DNA of 64,000 nt from Pararhodobacter oceanensis (lineage in GTDB: Bacteria; Pseudomonadota; Alphaproteobacteria; Rhodobacterales; Rhodobacteraceae): the NCBI RefSeq assembly GCF_003076755.1, contig NZ_QDKM01000002.1:186001-250000 (forward strand), read 5' to 3'. The translations under genes and the position numbers were made by a program. Below, in pieces: positions 1 to 7,488 of the stretch. The notes under the pieces were generated by a model. It was not told the DNA's origin. It saw only the letters and a list, made by a program, of their open reading frames with translations, and made no database searches. Positions within the stretch are counted from its first letter, which is position 1; every line of letters begins with the position of its first letter.

Positions 1-524
1 TTGACATGGCGGAAGTGATCGCCGGTCAGGGCACCTGCGGCTTGGAGATTGCCGAGCAGGCGGCGGAGGCGGGTGTTACCGAAGGGCGCGTGTTTGTGCC
101 CTGCGGCGGTGGCGGGCTGACCTCGGGCATCGCGCTGGCGCTGGAGGCGAAGGCGCCGGGGCTGCGGGTGCATCCTTGTGAGCCGGAGGGGTTCGACGAT
201 GTGGCGCGATCGCTTGCGGCGGGGGAGTTGCAGCGCAACGCGGCGCTGAGCGGCTCGATCTGCGATGCGATTGTGACGCCGCAGGCGGGGGAGATGACCT
301 GGCCGGTGATCCAGCGGTTGTGCGGCGCGGGGCAGGTGGTCAGCGACGAGGCGGCGCTGAATGCGTTGGCATTGGCGCATGACCATTTGAAAATCGTGAT
401 CGAACCGGGCGGCGCGGTGGCGCTGGCGGCGGCGCTGGCCTGTGAGGGCGACGGGCCGGTGATCGCGGTGGCCTCGGGCGGCAATCTGGACCGCGCGATG
501 ATGGTGCGCGCGCTGGACGCATGA
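1..524 (+). CDS. Threonine/serine dehydratase, C-terminal part (5' end outside window)
   Basis: PLP-dependent fold-type II enzyme that deaminates threonine or serine to a 2-oxoacid and ammonia. The window opens inside the gene; the frame is open from base 3 and the first internal Met is at base 6, so the true start lies upstream. Visible features are AGQGTCGLEI, which matches the family AGQGT.G.E motif, the PLP-phosphate glycine loop VPCGGGGLTSG, EPGGAVALAA and ASGGNLD near the end. The PLP lysine would be in the missing N-terminal half. The stop overlaps the start of the next gene by 4 nt (ATGA), so the two are probably co-transcribed. It could be biosynthetic, catabolic or part of an amino-acid-derivative degradation set; the visible part does not decide this. 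Confidence 0.85.
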   Translation, partial: DMAEVIAGQGTCGLEIAEQAAEAGVTEGRVFVPCGGGGLTSGIALALEAKAPGLRVHPCEPEGFDDVARSLAAGELQRNAALSGSICDAIVTPQAGEMTWPVIQRLCGAGQVVSDEAALNALALAHDHLKIVIEPGGAVALAAALACEGDGPVIAVASGGNLDRAMMVRALDA

Positions 525-772
525 GCCTGCCGGACCTGAGCGCTTTGGTGCAGGAGGGTGCGCGGCTGTCGGTGCGGGCGACCCCGAAAGCGCGGCGCAA
601 TGCGATTGAACAGGGCGATCCCCTGCGCATCTGGGTGACCGCGCCGCCCGATAATGGCCGCGCCAATGAGGCGATTCGCAAGCTGCTGGCCAAGGCGCTG
701 GGCATCGCGCCCTCGCGGCTGACATTGCTGCGCGGGCAGACCAGCCGCGACAAGCTGTTTCAGGTGGATTGA
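521..772 (+). CDS. DUF167 (YggU-like) family protein
   Basis: Small 83-residue protein of the DUF167/YggU family, whose biochemical role is not established. The family signature is clear: LSVRATPKARRNAI near the start, VTAPPDNGRANEAI in the middle, then KLLAKALGI and LLRGQTSRDK. Length is normal for the family. The start overlaps the preceding dehydratase stop by 4 nt, implying translational coupling. No signal peptide or membrane segment is seen, so it should be cytoplasmic. Confidence 0.85.
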   Translation: MSLPDLSALVQEGARLSVRATPKARRNAIEQGDPLRIWVTAPPDNGRANEAIRKLLAKALGIAPSRLTLLRGQTSRDKLFQVD

Positions 773-778
773 GCGCGG

Positions 779-1039
779 TTAGGGGATATCCGGTGTCTCG
801 CCCGGTTTGATCGGACGCAGACGGTAGATGCCCTCGGGCAGGTCCAGCGCGGCGCGCAATTCTTGCAACTGGCGCGGCGAGAAATGGACGAAATGCACCT
901 CGTCGGTGTCGGGGTCGACCTGCGAGACGGTGACCCCGGCGTCGTGATTTTCGATCACAATATCTTCGTGCAGGGGCGCGTCGCCCTCATCAATGATGGT
1001 GACCACGGTGGCGTCGAAATCGTGCTCGATGGTGAACAT
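779..1039 (-). CDS. Conserved hypothetical protein, 86 aa
   Basis: Not recognised. A short acidic cytoplasmic-looking protein starting MFTIEHDFDATVVTIIDE and ending in LRPIKPGETPDIP. The start was placed at the internal Met because the upstream 11 residues look like non-coding extension; the ribosome-binding site is weak for either choice. It faces the DUF167 gene convergently with only 6 nt between the stops. No catalytic or binding motif can be named. Confidence 0.6.
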   Translation of the reverse strand: MFTIEHDFDATVVTIIDEGDAPLHEDIVIENHDAGVTVSQVDPDTDEVHFVHFSPRQLQELRAALDLPEGIYRLRPIKPGETPDIP

Positions 1040-1108
1040 GGCCCATCGTAACCTGTTGTCGCGGGGCTGCAAAGGGGGCGTGGTGACCCCCTGTGCAATT
1101 GGCGGGCG

Positions 1109-2068
1109 TCAGTCGGTGTCGGTGATCGTGGCCGCGCCAAGCGCGACCTGCGCCACCTCGGTTTCGCCGAACAAGAGCCGCGCCTCGCTCAGACCCTCGG
1201 GCACCACCCAAAGCATCGTGCGCTCGCTGTCGTCGCCGACATCGGTGCCGCTGAATTGCGAATCAAGCAGACGACGCTGGAACCTTTCGCCGACCAGCCC
1301 CATGGTCTGGCCTGCGGCATCGACCAGCCGGAAGTTATGGGTGTGCCATGTAAAGCGGTCGTCGCCGTCGCTTTGGTTGGAGCCGGTGGCCTCGATCTCG
1401 ACCTCGATTTCCGCCAGCACCATGCCGGCGGGGGCTTGGATATAAGAGCTGATCGCGGTCTCGTCGCGCCCGTCCTGCAGCTCGGCGCGGCGGAAACGGG
1501 CGACTTCGCTGACCGAGAAATCGGCAAAGGAGGCCGCGTCTTGCGGTTGGCTGGGGGCGGGGATGGTGACGCTGCCCTGAAACTGGGTGTCGTCATCGCT
1601 GAACCGCAGGGTCGCCGTCGAGATGCCTTTGGGCACCACAAAGACGCCGTTCCAATGGATCGCTCCGGGGTCATCGGGAAAGTCGCGGGGGCGGCGGGCA
1701 GAGACGCTGCTGGGCCTGAGCAACATCTGGCCCCAGTTGGAATGGCTGCCGATGGGGCGCAATTCGCTGCCATCGGGAAGGATCAGATGGATCTCGCGGG
1801 TGTTGATCGAGACGCGGTCGAAATCATCGGTCCATGGCGGCTCGAAGACCATGCGCAGGTCCAGCAAGAGGCTGCCCGGCACATGCACATATTCGACGAT
1901 CCCCGCAGGGCGGTAGGCGCGTTCCTGCCAGCTAACCGCGGTGTCATAGGTGAAGCTCTGGCTGGTGCGCGCGGTCAGATTGACCTGTGCGATGGCGGGG
2001 AGCGCGGTGATCGCCGCCATGGCGCAAGAGAGGCAAAACGCCCGTGTGGTGTTGGAAATCAGCAACAT
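1109..2068 (-). CDS. Secreted hypothetical protein, 319 aa
   Basis: Not recognised. From the chosen Met the N-terminus reads MLLISNTTRAFCLSCAMAAI then TALPAIAQ, a signal peptide with an AIA-Q type cleavage site, so the product is probably periplasmic or secreted. The remainder is beta-rich in appearance with two similar-feeling halves (VVPKGISTATLRF and VVPEGLSEARLLF), suggesting a duplicated domain. A GAGGG ribosome-binding site lies 7 nt before this Met, which supports it over a start 20 codons upstream. It is followed upstream by metG on the same strand, about 110 nt away. Confidence 0.65.
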   Translation of the reverse strand: MLLISNTTRAFCLSCAMAAITALPAIAQVNLTARTSQSFTYDTAVSWQERAYRPAGIVEYVHVPGSLLLDLRMVFEPPWTDDFDRVSINTREIHLILPDGSELRPIGSHSNWGQMLLRPSSVSARRPRDFPDDPGAIHWNGVFVVPKGISTATLRFSDDDTQFQGSVTIPAPSQPQDAASFADFSVSEVARFRRAELQDGRDETAISSYIQAPAGMVLAEIEVEIEATGSNQSDGDDRFTWHTHNFRLVDAAGQTMGLVGERFQRRLLDSQFSGTDVGDDSERTMLWVVPEGLSEARLLFGETEVAQVALGAATITDTD

Positions 2069-2179
2069 AAATACCCTCGGAGATGACCCCCGCGCGGAAA
2101 TTGCGCGGGTCGAGGTAGCGTCGGGCAACCCGTGATTCGGGTCAACCCAACGCGGTATCTCTGTTGCAGAGGGGGCTGA

Positions 2180-3910
2180 TCAGGCGCGCACGCCCGAGAA
2201 ACGCGCCGCCCAATCGTCGCGCTGTTCGTCGGTGATTTTCGAGAACAGCACATCCGGCGTGGTGAAGGCATGGCCGGCGGGCAGGGTGGTGAGGGCATCA
2301 GAGATATCCTCGGGCCAGCGCCAGTCGTCGGCGCCCATCGCATCCATCATCGCGGCGGCAGCGTCGGGGACAAAGGGTTTCGAGAGCACCGCATAGAGCC
2401 GGATCAGGTTCAGCGCGAGGCGGATCTGCATGGCGGCCTGTGCGGGGTCGGTTTTGAACACCGACCAAGGCGCGGCCTCCTGCAGGTATTCATTGCCCAA
2501 GGCCCAGATGGCGCGCAATTCGGCGGCGGATTTGCGCACCTCCATGCCCTCCATCAGCGTTTCATAGCTGCGGATGCGACTGGTCAGATCGGCGATCAAC
2601 TGCGCCTCGGGGGCGCCCATGTCGCCGCCCTCGGGCACCGCCTCGGAGAATTTCGAGCGGCAGAATTTGGTGACGCGGCTGACCAGATTGCCCAGCACAT
2701 CGGCCAGATCCTTATTCACCGAGGCTTGGAAATTCTCCCATGTGAACTCGCTGTCGTTGCTTTCGGGCGCATGGCTGAGCAGCCACCAGCGCCAGTAATC
2801 GCTGGGCAGGATCGAAAGCGCCTGATCCATGAACACGCCGCGCCCCTGAGAGGTGCTGAACTGGCCGCCGTCATAGTTCAAGTAGTTGAACGATTTGATG
2901 TAATCGACCATCTTCCACGGCTCAGAGCCGTCGAAATTGGCGCCCATCTGGGTGGCGGGGAAGCTGAGCGTGTGGAAGGGGACGTTGTCCTTGCCCATGA
3001 ATTGGACATAGCGCACGTCATCGGCGCCCTCATCCTCGCGCCACCAGCGGCGCCATGCGGCATCGTCGAGCCCGTTGGCGTCGGCCCATTCGGCGGTGGC
3101 GGCGATATATTCGATCGGCGCGTCGAACCAGACGTAGAAGACCTTGCCCTCCATGCCCGGCCAGTCGTTGTCGCCATCCTTGACCGCGATGCCCCAGTCG
3201 AGATCGCGGGTGATGCCACGGTCGCGCAGACCGTCGCCGTCATGCAGCCATTTCTTGGCAATCGAGGTGGTCAGGATCGGCCAGTCGGTCTTGGTGTCGA
3301 TCCATGCATCCAGCTTGTCGCGCAGGGTTGATTGGCGCAGGAACAGGTGTTTAGTTTCGCGCACCTCAAGATCGGTCGAGCCCGAGATCGCGCTATGCGG
3401 TTCCACCAGATCGGTGGGGCTGAGTTGCTTGGTGCAATTCTCGCATTGGTCGCCGCGCGCGCGCTCATAGCCGCAGTTCGGGCAGGTGCCCTCGATATAG
3501 CGGTCGGGCAGAAAGCGCCGGTCCGCGTTCGAATAGACCTGTTTCTCGCTGACCTCGGAAATCAGCCCCGCGGCATTGAGGCGACCGGCCATATGCTGGG
3601 TCAACGCGTGGTTGCGCGCGCTGCTGGACCGGCCGAAATGGTCAAACGACAGCTTAAAGCCGCGGGCGAGAGCGGCTTGGGTCTCATGCATCTCGGCGCA
3701 GTAGATATCGACCGGCTGCTCGGCTTTGGCAGCGGCAAGCTCGGCGGGGGTGCCGTGTTCGTCGGTGGCGCAGATGAACATCACCTCATGACCGCGCGCG
3801 CGCATGTAGCGGGCATAGAGATCGGCGGGCAGTTGGCTGCCGACCAGATTGCCCAAGTGTTTGATACCATTGATATACGGTAACGCAGAGGTGATGAGAA
3901 TGCGCGCCAT
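2180..3910 (-). CDS. metG: Methionyl-tRNA synthetase
   Basis: Charges tRNA-Met with methionine in the cytoplasm. At 576 residues it is the short form without the C-terminal tRNA-binding extension. The class I HIGH motif is KHLGN at about residues 17-21. A CxxC...CxxC zinc knuckle is at C143, C146, C156 and C159. WFDAPIEYI and the KMSKS-equivalent QFSTSQG follow; the FSTS form is common in this lineage, though the first position is Gln instead of Lys. The last ~180 residues form the anticodon-binding helical bundle ([12 protein letters not shown] onward). The start is the ATG at the divergent promoter region shared with the PPC-like protein gene. Assignment is firm. Confidence 0.97.
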   Translation of the reverse strand: MARILITSALPYINGIKHLGNLVGSQLPADLYARYMRARGHEVMFICATDEHGTPAELAAAKAEQPVDIYCAEMHETQAALARGFKLSFDHFGRSSSARNHALTQHMAGRLNAAGLISEVSEKQVYSNADRRFLPDRYIEGTCPNCGYERARGDQCENCTKQLSPTDLVEPHSAISGSTDLEVRETKHLFLRQSTLRDKLDAWIDTKTDWPILTTSIAKKWLHDGDGLRDRGITRDLDWGIAVKDGDNDWPGMEGKVFYVWFDAPIEYIAATAEWADANGLDDAAWRRWWREDEGADDVRYVQFMGKDNVPFHTLSFPATQMGANFDGSEPWKMVDYIKSFNYLNYDGGQFSTSQGRGVFMDQALSILPSDYWRWWLLSHAPESNDSEFTWENFQASVNKDLADVLGNLVSRVTKFCRSKFSEAVPEGGDMGAPEAQLIADLTSRIRSYETLMEGMEVRKSAAELRAIWALGNEYLQEAAPWSVFKTDPAQAAMQIRLALNLIRLYAVLSKPFVPDAAAAMMDAMGADDWRWPEDISDALTTLPAGHAFTTPDVLFSKITDEQRDDWAARFSGVRA

Positions 3911-4088
3911 TTAGTCGATGCCCCGGATCTGCAGTGAAATGATTTCCCTAGCTCTTACAGCATGGTGGCGGCGCCTTCCATCCCCAGTGCACCCTTTGGT
4001 GAGGCAGGGTGCAAGGCGATTGACGCGAGGCGTTCTGGCAAGGCAGGGTAACCCGGCAAGCGTCATTTGCGCGTAAGAGGGATTTCAC

Positions 4089-5906
4089 ATGACCAAGTTT
4101 ATCTCGGGCCGTTTCAAGGGTGTGGGCGGCGGTGTGGCGGCTGTTGCGGCGCTGTCGCTGCCGGTTTTGCCGATCACTGCCGCGGCCCAGAGCGAGGGTG
4201 CGGCGGGCGGTTTTGCCATCGAAGTCGGCCCCTCGATCGACCCCTATCTGCCGGTGCGCGTGGGCGCGCGGGTGTTTGGCGAGGCTTCCGAGCCGGCCTC
4301 GGGATTTGTGCGCGGCTGTCAGGGCTTTGTGCTGCCCGAGAGCGCGGGAGCGGTGTTCGAGGTCACCGAGGAGATGGCGACGTTGGCCTTCACCGGCGCT
4401 GCCGAAGGGCTGGCGAGCATGGTTCTGGGCACGCCGGACGGGCTGTTCCAATGCGCCCTCGCCGATGAGCGCGGCTTGGCGGTGGTCAATATGGCCGGTG
4501 TCGCGCCCGGGCGCTATTCGGTCTGGCTGGGTGCCGCCGAGGGGGCACAGATCGACGCGCGGCTGTTTGCTTCGGACAGTGTGATCTCGGCGATCGAGAT
4601 CTTCGGCCTCGATATGGCGCATATGGGCGAGCCGCGCGTCGGTCGCCATGTGTTCAGCGCCAGCCTCGAGAGCGGACGGCAGGAGTTGGCCAGCGGCGCG
4701 ATTGTCAGCGCGGTCAGCGAGATGCGGCCCCTGAGCCCCGATTACTGCCCCGGCTACACCAATTTTGACGCCGCCGATGCGGTGTTGACGCTGGATGCCG
4801 AGATCGACCGGTTCAGCGTCTTTGCCACCTCGCAGCGCGATCTGACCATGGCGGTGGTGCAGCCCGACGGCGCGGTGATCTGCAATGATGATGCCTTCGA
4901 GCTGCATCCCGGTGTGGTCATCGACCGCGCGCAGGCCGGTGACTATCACGTCTTTGTCGGCGCCTATTCGCAGGGCGGCACCGCGAGTTTCGATCTTTTC
5001 GCCTCCGAGGGCGGGCCGGCGTTTTCGAATGCGATCCTTGATCTTGATGCCGCGCCGCGTGCCGGTTCGGCGCTGTTCGATATGGATGCCGCCGGTCAGG
5101 GGCAATTGCTGGCCGCCGGTCAGGTCAGCGCGGTTGATCCGATGGCGTCACTGGCCACCGGCAATTATTGCCCGGGCTATACCGATATCTCGGCCCCTGA
5201 TTTCGTCATGACGATGGATCAGGCGCAGCCGATGATCAGCCTCTATGCACGCTCAGAGACCGATCTGGTGCTGGCGGTGCGTGCGCCGGATGGCACTTGG
5301 CTGTGCAACGATGATAATTACCAGCTCAACCCCGGTGTCACCCTGCAAGAGGCGCAGGCGGGGGATTACCATGTCTTCGTCGGCTCCTATCACACCGGTG
5401 CGATGGGCGGGTATAACCTCTATGCCTCGATGGGTGCGCCGAACTGGCAGGAAACGCAGGGCGGCGGCGGCTCGGGGCTGGGGGTGTTGGATATCACCGC
5501 TGAACCGGCGATTGGCCGCATCGGCTTTGGCCCTGACACGCAGATTGATCCGCGGATCATTTTTGACATCGAGGCCAGCCAGACCGAGGCCTTTGGCATG
5601 GGGCCGGGCTGTGCCGGTTTCATCACCCCCGAGCGCCCTGATCTGGTGATCAATGCCGAAGCGGGGCTGCCGCAGCTGATGGTCTATATGGCTTCGGAGG
5701 CGGATGGCACGCTGGTGATCTCGGGTCCGGACGGGCAGATTTACTGCAATGATGATTTCGAGCAGTTGAACCCCGGGGTGATGATCCCGAATGCGCCGGC
5801 GGGGGATTATTCGGTCTTTGCCGGCACCTATAGCGGCACCGGCGGTCTGGCGACCCTTGGCGTGACGATTGCCGCGCCGCAATGGGTGATGGACCGTGAG
5901 CATTAA
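4089..5906 (+). CDS. Secreted protein with four PPC-like repeats
   Basis: A 605-residue exported protein with a signal peptide ending near ITAAAQ (residue ~34). The rest consists of four imperfect repeats of about 140-147 residues, each with a Cys near its start (about 76, 220, 361 and 508) and a second Cys in a CNDD-type motif. The repeat core runs CPGYT, then LTMAVVQPDG or similar, CNDD..ELHPGV, and AGDYHVFVGAY. This pattern resembles bacterial pre-peptidase C-terminal (PPC) beta-sandwich domains, usually appended to secreted proteases. Here there is no catalytic domain, but the next gene encodes a secreted trypsin-like protease without PPC repeats. The first repeat is the most diverged. 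RBS AAGAGGG precedes the ATG. Function is unknown; binding or partnering with the protease is inference. Confidence 0.75.
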   Translation: MTKFISGRFKGVGGGVAAVAALSLPVLPITAAAQSEGAAGGFAIEVGPSIDPYLPVRVGARVFGEASEPASGFVRGCQGFVLPESAGAVFEVTEEMATLAFTGAAEGLASMVLGTPDGLFQCALADERGLAVVNMAGVAPGRYSVWLGAAEGAQIDARLFASDSVISAIEIFGLDMAHMGEPRVGRHVFSASLESGRQELASGAIVSAVSEMRPLSPDYCPGYTNFDAADAVLTLDAEIDRFSVFATSQRDLTMAVVQPDGAVICNDDAFELHPGVVIDRAQAGDYHVFVGAYSQGGTASFDLFASEGGPAFSNAILDLDAAPRAGSALFDMDAAGQGQLLAAGQVSAVDPMASLATGNYCPGYTDISAPDFVMTMDQAQPMISLYARSETDLVLAVRAPDGTWLCNDDNYQLNPGVTLQEAQAGDYHVFVGSYHTGAMGGYNLYASMGAPNWQETQGGGGSGLGVLDITAEPAIGRIGFGPDTQIDPRIIFDIEASQTEAFGMGPGCAGFITPERPDLVINAEAGLPQLMVYMASEADGTLVISGPDGQIYCNDDFEQLNPGVMIPNAPAGDYSVFAGTYSGTGGLATLGVTIAAPQWVMDREH

Positions 5907-6019
5907 GCGCGGGGTTTGACCGCGTGCCGCCTCCGCCAGTGTCTGCGGGGGCGGCGGTATTTCAGTGATGGCCAGAGTTTCGGCATGGCCGTATTCCAGT
6001 GATAGCTGGGGGGAGCCCG

Positions 6020-7363
6020 ATGATTTTCATGACAGATATTTTGACCGTGAAATTTGCGCGTTTGGGGGCTGCAAGACTGGGCGCGGTGGCATTGGCCGCC
6101 GCGTTGTCATTTGCCCTGCCGCAGGTGGCGCTCGCGCAGGCCGACACCTGCCGCTGGGCCAATGACAATGAATGCGACGAGGCGCGCTATGGCGGCACCG
6201 GCGCTTGCGAGGCGGGCAGTGATGCCACCGATTGCCGCGAGATGGCCTCGGCCTGGCAGCGGTTGATGGCGGCGGTGCCCTCGGATGTGCGCGGGCAATT
6301 GGGTGAGGACACCTGCCGCTGGGCCAATGATCTGGAATGCGATGATCCCAATTTCGGCGGCACCGGCGCCTGTAATGCGGGCACCGATGCCTCGGATTGC
6401 CGCGCCTTGGCAATTGGCGGCGACAACACTTGCCGCTGGGCCAATGACAATGAATGCGACGAGCCGGGGATCGGCACCGGGGTCTGCACCTCGGGCACCG
6501 ATACCAATGATTGTCAGGCGATTGCTTTCCTGCGCAACCGCTCGAATTCCTGCGAGACCGCGTTCAACGGCATCTGCGAAGAGCCGGGCAGCGGTGGCGG
6601 CACATGCCGCGCCAATACCGACACCGCCGATTGCGTCGGCCGCCAGCGTCCGGCGACGGCGCGGGATCACTACTTTGGTCATGACGACCGGCAGCTGGTC
6701 GATGTCAATGTGATGCCATGGCGCGCGGTCGGCCTGTTGACGCTGGAAGACGGGCAATGCACCGCGGTGCTGATCGGCCCGCGGCTCTTGGCCACCGCCG
6801 CGCATTGCATGCAGGGCGAGAATGGCCAGCCGTCGAAAGCGGTGAGTTTCCGCGCCGGTGCCCGTGGCGACGGTGAATTGGGGCAGGCGAGCATCGTCTC
6901 TTCGGTGGTGGCGCCGGATTACTCGGATCAAAGCTCGCCTCCCGGTGGCGGCAATGGCGATGATTGGGCGCTGCTGACGCTGGACCGCGATCTCGGCAGC
7001 GAACTGGGCTATGTGCGCCCCTATGTGCTGAGCAAGGACGATCAGGCGGTGGTGCGGCACGGGCGGTTTATGGTTAGCCAGGCGGGCTATAGCTGGGACA
7101 CCGGCCGCTATCTCTCGGGACATGTGGATTGTCAGGTGTTGATGGCCTACCGCGACGGCTCGTTCATCCATACTTGCGACACCACGCGCGGCGACAGCGG
7201 CTCGCCGATCATGACGCTGGTCGATGGCGAATGGCGGTTGATTGCGGTCGACAGCCAGTTCTTTGAAGCGCAACCGCCGTTCCCGCAGATGTCGAGCTCG
7301 CATCTGGCGGTGGACACGCGGGCCTTTGCCGATGAATTGCGCCGCGCGGGGGCGTTGGACTGA
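6020..7363 (+). CDS. Secreted trypsin-like serine protease with four Cys-rich repeats
   Basis: Exported S1-family protease. The N-terminus is a signal peptide ending LPQVALAQ (about residue 40). Four repeats follow at about residues 41, 96, 135 and 175, with the pattern CRWANDNECDE...GTGAC...G(T/S)DA.DC and four Cys each; the last is the most diverged (CETAFNGICEE). The protease domain runs from about residue 232. It has TAAHC (His ~262), GDDWALL (Asp ~315) and CDTTRGDSGSPI (Ser ~393), so the catalytic triad is complete. The start ATG at 6020 follows a GGGGGAG ribosome-binding site; an in-frame GTG at 5999 is less likely, and ATG 6029 is possible. The gene lies 113 nt after the PPC-like repeat protein and may share its transcript. 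The substrate is unknown. Confidence 0.85.
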   Translation: MIFMTDILTVKFARLGAARLGAVALAAALSFALPQVALAQADTCRWANDNECDEARYGGTGACEAGSDATDCREMASAWQRLMAAVPSDVRGQLGEDTCRWANDLECDDPNFGGTGACNAGTDASDCRALAIGGDNTCRWANDNECDEPGIGTGVCTSGTDTNDCQAIAFLRNRSNSCETAFNGICEEPGSGGGTCRANTDTADCVGRQRPATARDHYFGHDDRQLVDVNVMPWRAVGLLTLEDGQCTAVLIGPRLLATAAHCMQGENGQPSKAVSFRAGARGDGELGQASIVSSVVAPDYSDQSSPPGGGNGDDWALLTLDRDLGSELGYVRPYVLSKDDQAVVRHGRFMVSQAGYSWDTGRYLSGHVDCQVLMAYRDGSFIHTCDTTRGDSGSPIMTLVDGEWRLIAVDSQFFEAQPPFPQMSSSHLAVDTRAFADELRRAGALD

Positions 7364-7423
7364 GCGCTTTCGGGTTATTAAGCGGCGCCGCGCGGGCGCG
7401 GCAAGGCTATGCTTAAGGGCGGG

Positions 7424-7487
7424 AGGGGGCGTTGCCCCCTCTTCGACGGTGTCGAATTCACCCCCAGGATACTTTTGGACAGATGAG
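7424..7487 (+). repeat. Two-hairpin intergenic element, copy 1
   Basis: Hairpin 1 is AGGGGGC (7424-7430), loop GTT, GCCCCCT (7434-7440). A second short dyad (GACGGTGTC) and a conserved tail CACCCCCAGGATACTTT follow. The same architecture recurs at 42971 and 55732. Here it sits between convergent genes and could act as a terminator for the protease gene, but the other copies do not sit only at gene ends. Confidence 0.6.
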
Positions 7488-7488
7488 G

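Noticed and set aside
3989-4012. GCACCCT/AGGGTGC dyad upstream of the PPC-like gene as an operator
   Set aside because: Only 7 bp in GC-rich DNA with no second copy; insufficient support.
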